DNA from: Aquabacter sp965279295
Lineage (GTDB): Bacteria; Pseudomonadota; Alphaproteobacteria; Rhizobiales; Xanthobacteraceae
Assembly: GCA_965279295.1 (NCBI GenBank)
Contig: CBDIHQ010000016.1
DNA: 64,000 bases
Strand: one strand, 5' to 3'
Positions within the stretch are counted from its first letter, which is position 1. Each line of letters starts with the position of its first letter. The notes beneath the pieces are model-generated. The model was not told where the DNA came from. It saw only the letters and a list, made by a program, of their open reading frames with translations, and made no database searches. Below are positions 1 to 8,026 of this stretch, piece after piece. A program made the position numbers and the translations under genes.

Positions 1-309
1 GTGCAACGTCACCCGCGCACCGAACGGGATCGCCAGGGCGCGGATGGCTGAGGCGAGCGCCACCTGTTCGTCGTCCGGCAAGTCTTTCTCCCGTACGCTG
101 ATCCAGCGCACGCCTCCGGCAAGAGCCGCTTCGACCACGGCCATCAGCCCGCCCTTCGCCTGCGCGCGGTCGGTAATCAGCAGCAGGGGCGGCGAGGGGA
201 GGGGCGGCAAGGCAGGCGTCCGGTTCGGCGGGAGGATGCCATGGGCGGTGAGACAAGGTAAGCGGTGCGTCACGATGCTGCGGGGACGAGTTTGATGGTC
301 CTGCGGCAT
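1..309 (-). CDS. thiE: Thiamine phosphate synthase ThiE (partial, runs off the window)
   Basis: Reading leftward, the frame gives a stretch containing LLLITDRAQAKGG, then VVEAALAGGVRWISVREKDL, which is the start of the TenI/ThiE TIM barrel (first strand and the Q/R-EKDL phosphate-side motif). ThiE joins HMP-pyrophosphate and thiazole phosphate to make thiamine phosphate in the cytoplasm. Only about the first 100 residues are present because the gene leaves the window at base 1. The start is uncertain: an ATG at 309 has a GAGG only two bases away, and a GTG at 273 is an alternative. It lies on the same strand as thiOSG but is separated from it by the divergently oriented transporter at 407-1579. 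Confidence 0.8.
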   Translation of the reverse strand, partial: MPQDHQTRPRSIVTHRLPCLTAHGILPPNRTPALPPLPSPPLLLITDRAQAKGGLMAVVEAALAGGVRWISVREKDLPDDEQVALASAIRALAIPFGARVTLH

Positions 310-406
310 TTCCTCAACGCGAAGCAGAGTCCCGTTCCGCGCGAAAATGCTCTAGTGGGAACGTAGGTATCCCTGGACGGGCACCTTGCGTGGGAGGAGC
401 TTCATC

Positions 407-1579
407 GTGGCTGACATGGTCTCTATCGCCCCGAGTTCCGGGCCCGCACAGGCCGGCGACTTCAAGGAGATGATCCGCCAGTTCACGCCGAACTGGTTCG
501 GCGCCACCATGGGCACCGGCGTGCTCGCACTCGCGCTCAATCAGTTTCCGCTGCCGATCCCGTTCTTGCCGGAAATTGGCCGTGCGCTCTGGCTGATGAA
601 CATCGCCCTCTTCGTCCTGTTCTCCTGCATGTATGCCGCGCGCTGGATTTTCTTCTTCGACGGTGCCCGGCGGATTTTCCAGCATCCCGTGGTGTCCATG
701 TTCTTCGGCACCATTCCCATGGGGCTGGCCACCATCATCAACGGCTTCCTGGTGTTCGGCATCCCCATGTGGGGCAGCACGGCGCTGAGCATCGCCCATA
801 CCTTGTGGTGGATCGATGTGGCCATGGCGATCGCCTGCGGACTGATGATTCCCTTCCTCATGTTCACGCGCCAGGAGCACAGCCTGGAGAAGATGACTGC
901 GGTCTGGCTGCTGCCGATCGTGGCAGCCGAGGTGGCGGCGGCGAGCGGTGCGCTGCTGGTGCCCCATCTCGAACCGGCTGAGGCTTATGGCGTGCACATC
1001 ATCAGCTATGTGCTCTGGGCGTTCTCGGTGCCGCTGGCCATGAGCATCCTGGTGATCCTTCTGCTGCGGCTTATCCTCTACAAGCTGCCGGTGCGCGACA
1101 TGGCGGCCTCCAGTTGGCTGGCATTGGGTCCCATCGGCACCGGCTCCCTCGGCCTGCTGCTGCTGGGCGGCAATGCGCCCGCGATTTTCACCGCACAGGG
1201 CCTTCCGGTGGTGGGAGATGTGGGGTTCGGCATCGGCATCATCGGCGGCGCCATCCTCTGGGGCTATGGCGCGTGGTGGCTGATGCTCGCGGTGCTGAAG
1301 ACTGTGCGTTACATGGGGGAGGGCATGCCGTTCAACATCGGCTGGTGGGCCTTCACCTTCCCGCTGGGGGTCTATTCCCTTGCGACGCTGGCGCTGGCGC
1401 GCGTCACCCATTTTAGCTTCTTCTCGGTGATCGGCGGGGTCCTCATCGTCTGCTTGGCCGGCTTCTGGCTGCTTGTGATGTCACGCACCATCCACGGTGC
1501 CTGGCGCGGCTATCTATTCTTCTCGCCGTGCCTCGTATCGGGTGTCGCACCCATCGAGCGGGCGCCGAAGCAGGTGTAG
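407..1579 (+). CDS. TDT/SLAC1-family transporter (TehA-like)
   Basis: About 390 residues with roughly ten hydrophobic segments. The opening FTPNWFGATMGTGVLALAL is typical of the tellurite-resistance/dicarboxylate transporter (TDT, SLAC1-like anion channel) family, whose members move dicarboxylates, sulfite or other anions across the inner membrane; the substrate here cannot be told. The GTG at 407 is chosen because GGGAGGAG lies about eight bases upstream; the longer frame from 386 has no such site. Its stop at 1579 lies two bases from the thiG stop at 1582 on the other strand, so there is no room for a terminator between them. It sits inside what would otherwise be a contiguous thiamine cluster, but I see no evidence that it has a role in thiamine metabolism. 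Confidence 0.85.
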   Translation: MADMVSIAPSSGPAQAGDFKEMIRQFTPNWFGATMGTGVLALALNQFPLPIPFLPEIGRALWLMNIALFVLFSCMYAARWIFFFDGARRIFQHPVVSMFFGTIPMGLATIINGFLVFGIPMWGSTALSIAHTLWWIDVAMAIACGLMIPFLMFTRQEHSLEKMTAVWLLPIVAAEVAAASGALLVPHLEPAEAYGVHIISYVLWAFSVPLAMSILVILLLRLILYKLPVRDMAASSWLALGPIGTGSLGLLLLGGNAPAIFTAQGLPVVGDVGFGIGIIGGAILWGYGAWWLMLAVLKTVRYMGEGMPFNIGWWAFTFPLGVYSLATLALARVTHFSFFSVIGGVLIVCLAGFWLLVMSRTIHGAWRGYLFFSPCLVSGVAPIERAPKQV

Positions 1580-1581
1580 CT

Positions 1582-2362
1582 TCAGGTCCCCACCAGCCCG
1601 AATTCCGGGCTGGAGGCTTCCGCGTGCAACTTCTTGGGGATGCGCCCGGAGAGGCGAGCCAGCCGTCCGCCATCCACCGCGTGGCGGAAAGCGGCCGCCA
1701 TGCGGACCGGGTCGTGGGCCTTCGAAACCGCTGTGTTGAGCAGCACCGCCGCGCAGCCCAGTTCCATGGCGAGCGCCGCGTCGGAGGCGGTGCCGATGCC
1801 GGCATCCAGCACCACCGGCACCGGCGAGCGGGCGCAGATCAGTTCGATCATGTGCGGATTGGCGATGCCCAGCCCCGAGCCGATCATGGAGCCCAGCGGC
1901 ATGACGGTCGCCGACCCCAGGTCCGCCAGCTTCTGGCATGTGACGGGGTCGTCATTGCAATAGGGCAGCACCACGAAGCCGCGCGCGACCAGATCCTCGG
2001 TGGCCTTCAGCAATTCCTCGACGTTGGGATAGAGCAGTTCGCGGTCGCCGATCACCTCCAGCTTCACCCAATTCGTCTCCAGAGCCTCGCGGGCGAGTTC
2101 GGCGGTCAGCACCGCGTCCTTGGCGGTCTGGCATCCGGCGGTGTTGGGCAGGATATGGACGCGACCGGTGAGCAGGTCGGTCAGGCTTTCCTCGTAGCTT
2201 GCCAAGCTGATCCGGCGGATCGAGGCGGTCGCCATCTGCGAGCCCGAGGCTTCGAGCGCGTCCAGAAACACCTTCTGGTTGGGATAGCCGGCTGTGCCGA
2301 GGAATAGGCGCGACGTAAAACGTGCGGCCGGCGATGACGAGGGGGTCGGAAAAGCTGGTCAT
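1582..2362 (-). pseudogene. thiG: Thiazole synthase ThiG, frameshifted near its 5' end
   Basis: The frame from 2271 to 1582 gives almost all of ThiG, including NWVKLEVIGD (the Schiff-base lysine region), GFVVLPYCNDDP, LGSMIGSGLGI and VVLDAGIGTASDAA. ThiG builds the thiazole ring from deoxyxylulose phosphate, dehydroglycine and ThiS-thiocarboxylate. The natural N-terminus, MTSFSDPLVIAGRTF, starts at ATG 2362 but in another frame. Removing one base from the four-base A run at 2317-2320 (T on the coding strand) restores TFTSRLFLGTAGYPNQK, the expected family sequence. So the gene is either broken by a +1 insertion or carries a sequencing error. It is last in the thiO-thiS-thiG operon. Confidence 0.88.
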
Positions 2363-2382
2363 GGTCTGGTCTTTCAGCGGGC

Positions 2383-2601
2383 TTATCCGCCCTGTCTTGC
2401 CTGAATGATCTCGATGGTGTCGCCCGAGGTCAGCATCTGCTCGGCCCAGCGGGCCCGGGGCACCACGGCGCCGTTCAGCGCCACGGCGATACCCTTGCGC
2501 GCGGCCTCGATGCCCTTGGCGTGGAGGAGATCGGAAAGGGTGCTGACGGCGAGCGTTTCGCCCGCACCATTCACCTTGAGGTCGAGGAGTGTAGTCTGCA
2601 T
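2383..2601 (-). CDS. thiS: Sulfur carrier protein ThiS
   Basis: A small ubiquitin-like protein of about 72 residues ending in the diagnostic Gly-Gly (IIQARQGG). Its C-terminus is adenylated and thiocarboxylated, then delivers sulfur to ThiG. It contains VNGAGETLAVSTLSDLL and VALNGAVVPRARW, as in the ThiS/MoaD fold. The ATG at 2601 gives the usual length; a GTG at 2610 overlaps the thiO stop in a GTGA arrangement and would add three residues. It lies between thiO and thiG on the same strand, so the three are probably cotranscribed under the TPP riboswitch. Confidence 0.9.
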   Translation of the reverse strand: MQTTLLDLKVNGAGETLAVSTLSDLLHAKGIEAARKGIAVALNGAVVPRARWAEQMLTSGDTIEIIQARQGG

Positions 2602-2606
2602 GGGAC

Positions 2607-3774
2607 TCACTCAGCCGCCGCGCGGGGCCGGAACCGCTCTGCACCGAACGGCGCAGCATGGGCATCGAGCCGGCCGTCGAGCACCAGATCCGCGATGACC
2701 TTGGCCGTGATCGGCAGCAGCAGGATGCCGTTGCGATGATGGCCGGTGGCGTAGATCAGCCCGTCCAGTTCGCTCGGTCCGAGGATCGGCGCATCGTCGC
2801 GGCTGCCGGGGCGGAAGCCCACCCATTGCTCGATGATCGGCAGTTCCTCGATGGTCGGCACGGCGCGCCACGCATGGGTCAGCAGCGCCAGTTGCCCTCC
2901 GGCGGTGATCTGAGTGTCGAAGCCCTTCTCCTCCACCGTGGCGCCGATGATGAGGCGGCCGTCCTTGCGGGGGACCATGTACGTGCCCGGTCCCCACAGC
3001 ACATGGGAGAGCACCGGCGCGGCCGGGTCCATCTGCACCGCCAGCATCTGCCCCTTGATGGGGCGGACGGGGAGGGGCGCCGCCGGTGCGATATCGACGC
3101 CGCGCGACCAGGCACCGGCCGCCAGCACCACGATGTCGGCCTTGTGCAATTGCCCGCCGACCATGACGCCCCGCGGCCGGTCGGCGCCGGCCATCACACG
3201 CTCCACCGGCGCATGCTCGTGCAGCCTCACTCCGGCCTTCTCAGTCGCGACAAGAAGGGCGGCGGCAACCTTGCGGTTGTCCACCTGGTGGTCTTCGGGA
3301 CACCAGAGCGCACCGGCGAGCTTGGTGGCGAGGTGCGGCTCGCGCCGGCGCGCCTCGGCGCCGGTCAGCCATTCCACCGGCAGACCGAGGGATTGCTGGA
3401 ACGCATGCTGGTGGCGCAGCTTTGCTGCATCGTCGGCATTGAGGGCGACGACGAGGGTGCCGCTTTCGCGCAGATCGACGGACAGGCCGGAGGCGCGCTC
3501 CAGGTCGGCCGCGAAGGCCGGCCATTGGCGCTGGCTCTCGCGGTTCAGATCGAGCAGTGTTTCCTCGCCCGGCTCCGCCTCGGCACAGGCCGCGAGCATG
3601 CCGGCGGCGGCGTGGCTCGCGCCTGCACCGGCCTTGCCGGCATCAAAGATATCCACCGTGCAGCCGGCCTGTGCCAGGACGCCAGCCGATGGCAAGGCCG
3701 ACTACGCCCGCGCCGACAATGGCGACGGACGGGCGGGACTTCGCAACAAATGGGGGCGACAAGCTCTCGCTCAT
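2607..3774 (-). pseudogene. thiO: Glycine oxidase ThiO, frameshifted near its 5' end
   Basis: The main frame encodes an FAD-dependent amine oxidase of the ThiO type (GASHAAAGMLAACAEAEPG, LRESGTLVVAL, PVRPIKGQMLAV, RKDGRLIIGATVEEKGFD, IYATGHHRNGILL). It oxidises glycine to the imine used for thiazole formation. The N-terminal Rossmann motif VAIVGAGVVGLAIGWR is read from ATG 3774, which has an excellent GGGAGGAG five bases upstream, but it is one frame away. Removing one base near 3676-3681 (a CC on the coding strand) joins it to LAQAGCTVDIF. As written the gene is interrupted; the uniform type of indel in this window makes a sequencing error plausible. Confidence 0.87.
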
Positions 3775-3779
3775 CGGCT

Positions 3780-3858
3780 CCTCCCTACGCTGGTATGATC
3801 CAGACCAGGTTTCGATGGGTATGATCTCAGCCGTGCATTATGCACGGCACCCCAGGCC
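3780..3858 (-). promoter_or_regulatory. TPP riboswitch (THI element) upstream of thiO
   Basis: On the minus strand the segment reads GGGGTGC, then a short hairpin (GTGCA/TGCAC), then GGCTGAGATCATACCC, GAAACCTGGTCTGGATCA and TACCAGCGTAGGGA. These are the conserved helices and TPP-binding loops of the thi-box. The riboswitch ends directly in the GGGAGGAG ribosome-binding site of thiO, so control by hiding the binding site when TPP is high is likely. It would regulate thiO, thiS and thiG together. Confidence 0.93.
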
Positions 3859-3986
3859 GTCCAGTCATTATCGCCGTTCGACCGTGAGACGGCAAGGGAA
3901 ACACGGGGAGGACGCCGGCCAGCGCCTTGGCTGACGTCCTCGTTCTCTATATGTTCTAAAGTCTCCATAACAGGAAAACGCCATCC

Positions 3987-4592
3987 ATGAAGCTGTATTG
4001 GGCTCCTCACACCCGCGCATTCCGCACCCTCTGGATGATGGAGGAGGCGGGCCTTCCCTATGAGCGGGTGCTGGTGGACATCAATGGCGATGCTCTGCAA
4101 AGCGCGGAATATCGCGCCATCAATCCCATGATGAAGGTGCCGGCCTTCGAGGACCAGGGCGTTGCGTTCGCCGAAAGCGGTGCCATCTGCGCCTATGTGG
4201 CGGACCTCGCGACCGAAGCCAAGCTGGCCCCGCCGGTGGGCGATATCGCGCGCGGCCCGTATCTGCACTGGATGTTCTTCGATGCCGCCTGCATCGAATC
4301 GGCCTTCGTGGAGAAGCTGGCGAATGTCTCCATCCCCTCCCGCGCCGCCGGCTGGGGCACGTTCGACCGCGTGATGGACACGATAGAAGGGCTCGTCTCG
4401 CCCGGCCCTTGGGCGATGGGGGAGCAGTTCACCGCCGTGGACGTGATGATCGGTTGCAGCATGTGGTACGGCATGACCCTGCTGAAGGTCGTCAAGGACC
4501 GCCCGATCATCGCGGATTACGTGGCCCGCTGCGTGGCGCGTCCCGCGTTCCAGCGCGCGGAAGCCATCGAAGCCGAGACGCTCGCGGCCTGA
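3987..4592 (+). CDS. Glutathione S-transferase family protein
   Basis: 201 residues. The N-terminal thioredoxin-like domain (KLYWAPHTRAFRTLWMMEEAGLPYE, then INPMMKVPAFEDQG with the cis-proline VPAF and the AESGAICAYVAD glutathione-binding turn) is followed by an all-helical C-terminal domain (FTAVDVMIGCSMWYG, the GST N-capping region). This is the usual cytosolic GST length. It probably conjugates glutathione or reduces an electrophilic substrate; the substrate is unknown. It is divergent from the riboswitch-controlled thiO, with about 125 bp between, and followed by a Nudix gene on the same strand. Confidence 0.9.
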   Translation: MKLYWAPHTRAFRTLWMMEEAGLPYERVLVDINGDALQSAEYRAINPMMKVPAFEDQGVAFAESGAICAYVADLATEAKLAPPVGDIARGPYLHWMFFDAACIESAFVEKLANVSIPSRAAGWGTFDRVMDTIEGLVSPGPWAMGEQFTAVDVMIGCSMWYGMTLLKVVKDRPIIADYVARCVARPAFQRAEAIEAETLAA

Positions 4593-4662
4593 GGCCAGCA
4601 CAACGCGGCCGGCGCGTTATAAAATCCCGCGCCGGGCCACGCCGTGGCTATAAAGGGGAAAC

Positions 4663-5106
4663 ATGGCTTTAATCCGCCCCCTGCTTCGCCGCATCACCCA
4701 TGGCGTGACGCTTGGCGTGCGCGTCATCGTCATCGATCCGCAGGAGCAGGTGCTGCTGGTGCGCCACGGCTACGCCCCCGGCTGGCACCTGCCGGGTGGC
4801 GGGGTGGATGCCCTTGAGAGCGCGGAGGATGCCGCGCGGCGGGAGTTGCTGGAAGAAACCAATGTCACCGCCGAGGGGCCGCTCGTTCTGCATGGGCTGT
4901 TCCACAACCCGCGCTTCGGCGGGCGCGATCATGTGGCGTGCTACCGGGTCTCCGGCTTCTCCTGTGGTGCGGTGCCTGCGCCCCGCTTCGAGATTCGCGA
5001 AATCGGCTTCTTCCCTCTCGCGGCGCCTCCGGCGGATGTCTCCGGCGGCACGGCGCGCCGTCTCGCCGAATTGCGCGGCGAGGCCGTTGCGCCGGCCAAT
5101 TGGTGA
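4663..5106 (+). CDS. Nudix hydrolase
   Basis: 147 residues with a Nudix box at about residues 45-68: GGGVDALESAEDAARRELL followed by EETNV, matching Gx5Ex7REUxEE with Asn where the box usually has Gly. The family cleaves nucleoside diphosphates linked to another group. AGGGG sits a few bases before ATG 4663. The preceding HGYAPGWHLPGG is typical of ADP-ribose or NDP-sugar type Nudix enzymes, but the substrate cannot be assigned. It sits 70 bp after the GST gene. Confidence 0.9.
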   Translation: MALIRPLLRRITHGVTLGVRVIVIDPQEQVLLVRHGYAPGWHLPGGGVDALESAEDAARRELLEETNVTAEGPLVLHGLFHNPRFGGRDHVACYRVSGFSCGAVPAPRFEIREIGFFPLAAPPADVSGGTARRLAELRGEAVAPANW

Positions 5107-5259
5107 ACCGGCCCGCCGAACAGCGATTGGCCGCCGGCCGCTAAGGTCGTAATGTGCCGCCGCGCCGCGTCGGGTATCCCGGAATTTCCCGCCTTACGCA
5201 GATCGAGACGCGGCAGACAGCGGAAATACTCTCCGCAGCAGATACTTGGAGCTTCGCCG

Positions 5260-6789
5260 GTGCTCGATCTTTCCCTCCCCGCCACCATCGCCAAGGACGC
5301 CCGCGCCATCCTCGAGCGCCTGGGAGTTCCCGCTGATGCACTGGAGGGCGGAAGTCTTGACGCGCGCTCTCCCCTGACCGGCGGCCGCATCGCCGATCCG
5401 CGCGAGACACCCTCCGTTTCCGACGCGATCGGCCGCGCCCACGCCGCCTATCTCATCTGGCGCACGGTGCCGGCGCCGCGCAGGGGCGAACTGGTGCGCC
5501 TGCTCGGCGAGGAATTGCGCGCCGCCAAGACCGACCTCGGGCGCCTCGTGACGCTGGAGGCGGGCAAGATCCTCTCCGAGGGCCTTGGCGAAGTGCAGGA
5601 GATGATCGACATCTGCGACTTCGCCTGCGGCCTGTCGCGCCAGCTTCATGGCCTCACCATTTCCACCGAGCGTCCCGACCATCGCATGATGGAGACATGG
5701 CATCCCGCCGGCGTGGTCGGGGTCATCTCAGCGTTCAATTTTCCCGTGGCCGTCTGGTCGTGGAACGCCGCCCTGGCTTTGGTGTGCGGCGATGCGGTGG
5801 TGTGGAAGCCGTCCGAAAAGACCCCGCTGACCGCGCTCGCCGTCCAGGCGTTGTACGAGCGTGCGGCGGCGCGTTTCGGTGACGCGCCTGAAGGCCTGTC
5901 AACGCTCATCATGGGTGGGCGCGGCGCCGGGGAGGCGTTGGTGAAGGACCATCGCGTGCCCATCGTCTCGGCGACCGGCTCCACAGCCATGGGGCGCGCC
6001 GTCGGGCCGCGCCTCGCCGAGCGGTTCGCAAAGGCGATCCTCGAATTGGGCGGCAACAATGGCGCCATCGTCTGCCCCTCGGCGGATCTCGACCTGACCC
6101 TGCGCGGCGTCGCTTTCTCCGCCATGGGCACGGCAGGACAGCGCTGCACCACCCTGCGGCGCCTGTTCGTGCATGACAGCGTCTACGACGCGCTCGTTCC
6201 GCGCCTCAAGCTGGCCTATGGCTCGGTGAAGGTGGGCGACCCGCGCGAGGCGGGAACGCTGGTCGGCCCGCTGATCGACCGCGACGCATACGCCGCCATG
6301 CAGCGCGCCTTGGACAGTGCACGGGCCGATGGCGGCAAGGTCACGGGCGGCGAGCGTGTCGGAGCCGACGTGGCGCCGGACGCCTTCTATATGCGCCCCG
6401 CGCTCGTGGAGATGCCCGCGCAGACCGACGTCGTGAAGGCCGAGACTTTCGCTCCTATTCTCTACGTCCTGCGCTACAGCAGCCTCGATGAGGTCATCGC
6501 GCAGCACAACGACGTGCCCCAGGGCTTGGCCTCCTCCATCTTCACCACGGATCTGCGAGAGGCCGAGCGTTTCCTTTCGGCGGCCGGCTCGGACTGCGGC
6601 ATCGTCAACGTCAATATCGGTCCCTCGGGGGCCGAAATCGGCGGCGCGTTCGGCGGCGAGAAGGAGACCGGCGGCGGCCGGGAGGCCGGCTCGGACAGCT
6701 GGAAGGCCTATATGCGCCGGGCCACCAACACCATCAATTACGGCACCACGCTGCCCCTCGCCCAGGGCGTCTCCTTCGACGTCGGCTGA
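5260..6789 (+). CDS. Aldehyde dehydrogenase, ALDH7 / aminoadipate-semialdehyde type
   Basis: About 509 residues. Catalytic residues of the ALDH superfamily are visible: Glu262 in LELGGNNGAIV and Cys296 in GTAGQRCTTLRRL. The GQRCTTxRRLFVHDSVYD block, ELGGNN (rather than ELGGKS) and the C-terminal INYGTTLPLAQGVSF point to the ALDH7 (antiquitin, piperideine-6-carboxylate/alpha-aminoadipic semialdehyde) group, which oxidises a semialdehyde with NAD(P). The GTG at 5260 (MLDLSLPATIAKDARAIL) is preferred over the longer frame from 5152, because TTGGAG lies just upstream and the extra 36 residues are not family-like. It is the first gene of the CoA-transferase, TPP enzyme and monooxygenase group. Confidence 0.88.
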   Translation: MLDLSLPATIAKDARAILERLGVPADALEGGSLDARSPLTGGRIADPRETPSVSDAIGRAHAAYLIWRTVPAPRRGELVRLLGEELRAAKTDLGRLVTLEAGKILSEGLGEVQEMIDICDFACGLSRQLHGLTISTERPDHRMMETWHPAGVVGVISAFNFPVAVWSWNAALALVCGDAVVWKPSEKTPLTALAVQALYERAAARFGDAPEGLSTLIMGGRGAGEALVKDHRVPIVSATGSTAMGRAVGPRLAERFAKAILELGGNNGAIVCPSADLDLTLRGVAFSAMGTAGQRCTTLRRLFVHDSVYDALVPRLKLAYGSVKVGDPREAGTLVGPLIDRDAYAAMQRALDSARADGGKVTGGERVGADVAPDAFYMRPALVEMPAQTDVVKAETFAPILYVLRYSSLDEVIAQHNDVPQGLASSIFTTDLREAERFLSAAGSDCGIVNVNIGPSGAEIGGAFGGEKETGGGREAGSDSWKAYMRRATNTINYGTTLPLAQGVSFDVG

Positions 6790-6848
6790 AGCACAATGGC
6801 AGCCCGCCTTTGCCGGTGGGCTGCGTTTGGGAACCCAGAGATCATTCA

Positions 6849-8026
6849 TGTCAGCACCCCTCGCCGGCGTCCCGCGTCCTTGAGCTTGCCCGCATTCTCG
6901 CCGGCCCTTGGGCGGGGCAGTTGCTGGCCGACCTCGGCGCCGAGGTCATCAAAGTCGAACGGGCGGGGGGCAGGCGACGACACCCGCGGCTGGGGCCCGC
7001 CGTTTGCTACCGGGGCGGACGGCATGCCGATCGGCGCCGCCTATTTCCACGCCACCAACCGGGGCAAGAAATCCATCGAGGTGGATTTCGACAGCGCCGA
7101 GGGCCAGGCCACGGTGCGCGCCCTCGCGGCCCGCAGCGATATCCTGATCGAGAATTTTCAAGGTGGGCGGCCTGGTGAAGTTCGGGCTCGACTACGAGAG
7201 CCTGCGCAAGATCAATCCGCGCCTGATCTATTGCTCCGTGACCGGCTTCGGCCAGACCGGCCCCTACGCTCCCCGCGCCGGCTACGACTATCTGGTGCAG
7301 GGCATGGGCGGGCTCATGGATCTCAATGGCGAGCCGGACGGCGAGCCGCAGAAGGCGGGCGTGGCGGTGGCCGACATCTTCACCGGGCTTTATGGCGTAA
7401 CCGGCATCCTCGCCGCGCTGCATCGCCGGGGCGAGACGGGGCAGGGCGCGCATATCGACATGGCGCTGCTGGATACGCAGGTGAGCGTGCTGGCGAACCA
7501 GGCGCTTAACTATCTGGTCTCCGGCGAGGTGCCGCACCGCATGGGCAACGCCCACCCCAATATCGTGCCCTACCAGGTGTTTCCAGCGGCGGACGGGCAT
7601 CTCATCGTGGCGGTGGGGAACGATGGCCAGTTCGCCCGCTTCTGCGCGGTTCTGGGCGAGCCGGGGATCGCGCTGGACCCGCGCCATCTCCACAATGCCG
7701 ACCGCGTACACAACCGCGATACCCTTTGCCGGACACTGGCGGACCTCACCGCCCGATTTGCCCGCGACGACCTTCTGGCGCGGCTGGAAGGGGTGGGAGT
7801 GCCGGCGGCGCCGATCAATTCCATCGACCAGGTGTTCCAGGATCCGCAGGTCATCCATCGCGGCCTGAAGGCGATGCTGCCCGAGGGCGGCGGGGGCACC
7901 GTCGCGAGCGTCGCCAGCCCCATCGTCATCGACGGGGTGCGTATGGTGGCCCCCGCGTCCAGCCCCCGCCTCGGTGCGGACACGGCCTCCATTCTCGCTA
8001 CGCTCGATCAGGGAGAAGGCGCATGA
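6849..8026 (+). pseudogene. CaiB/BaiF-type (class III) CoA-transferase with three frameshifts
   Basis: The product is a family III CoA-transferase of about 390 residues: RVLELARILAGPWAGQLLADL, then VIKVERAG, TRGWGPPFATGADG, AYFHATNRGKKSIEVDF, LIYCSVTGFGQTGPYAPRAG and QGAHIDMALLDTQ (the catalytic aspartate region). Members move CoA between carboxylates. The reading frame changes three times, each fixed by removing one base from a run: CCC near 6869-6871, six G near 6965-6970, and TTTT near 7155-7158. From 7163 to 8026 it is open. Its stop overlaps the ATG of the next gene (ATGA), so the two are translationally coupled, which argues that the gene is under selection. Confidence 0.87.

Noticed and set aside
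314..1411. Large minus-strand open frame across the TDT transporter gene
   Set aside because: Its protein is a His/Arg/Gln-rich string with no domain, and the plus strand encodes a clear membrane transporter in the same DNA.
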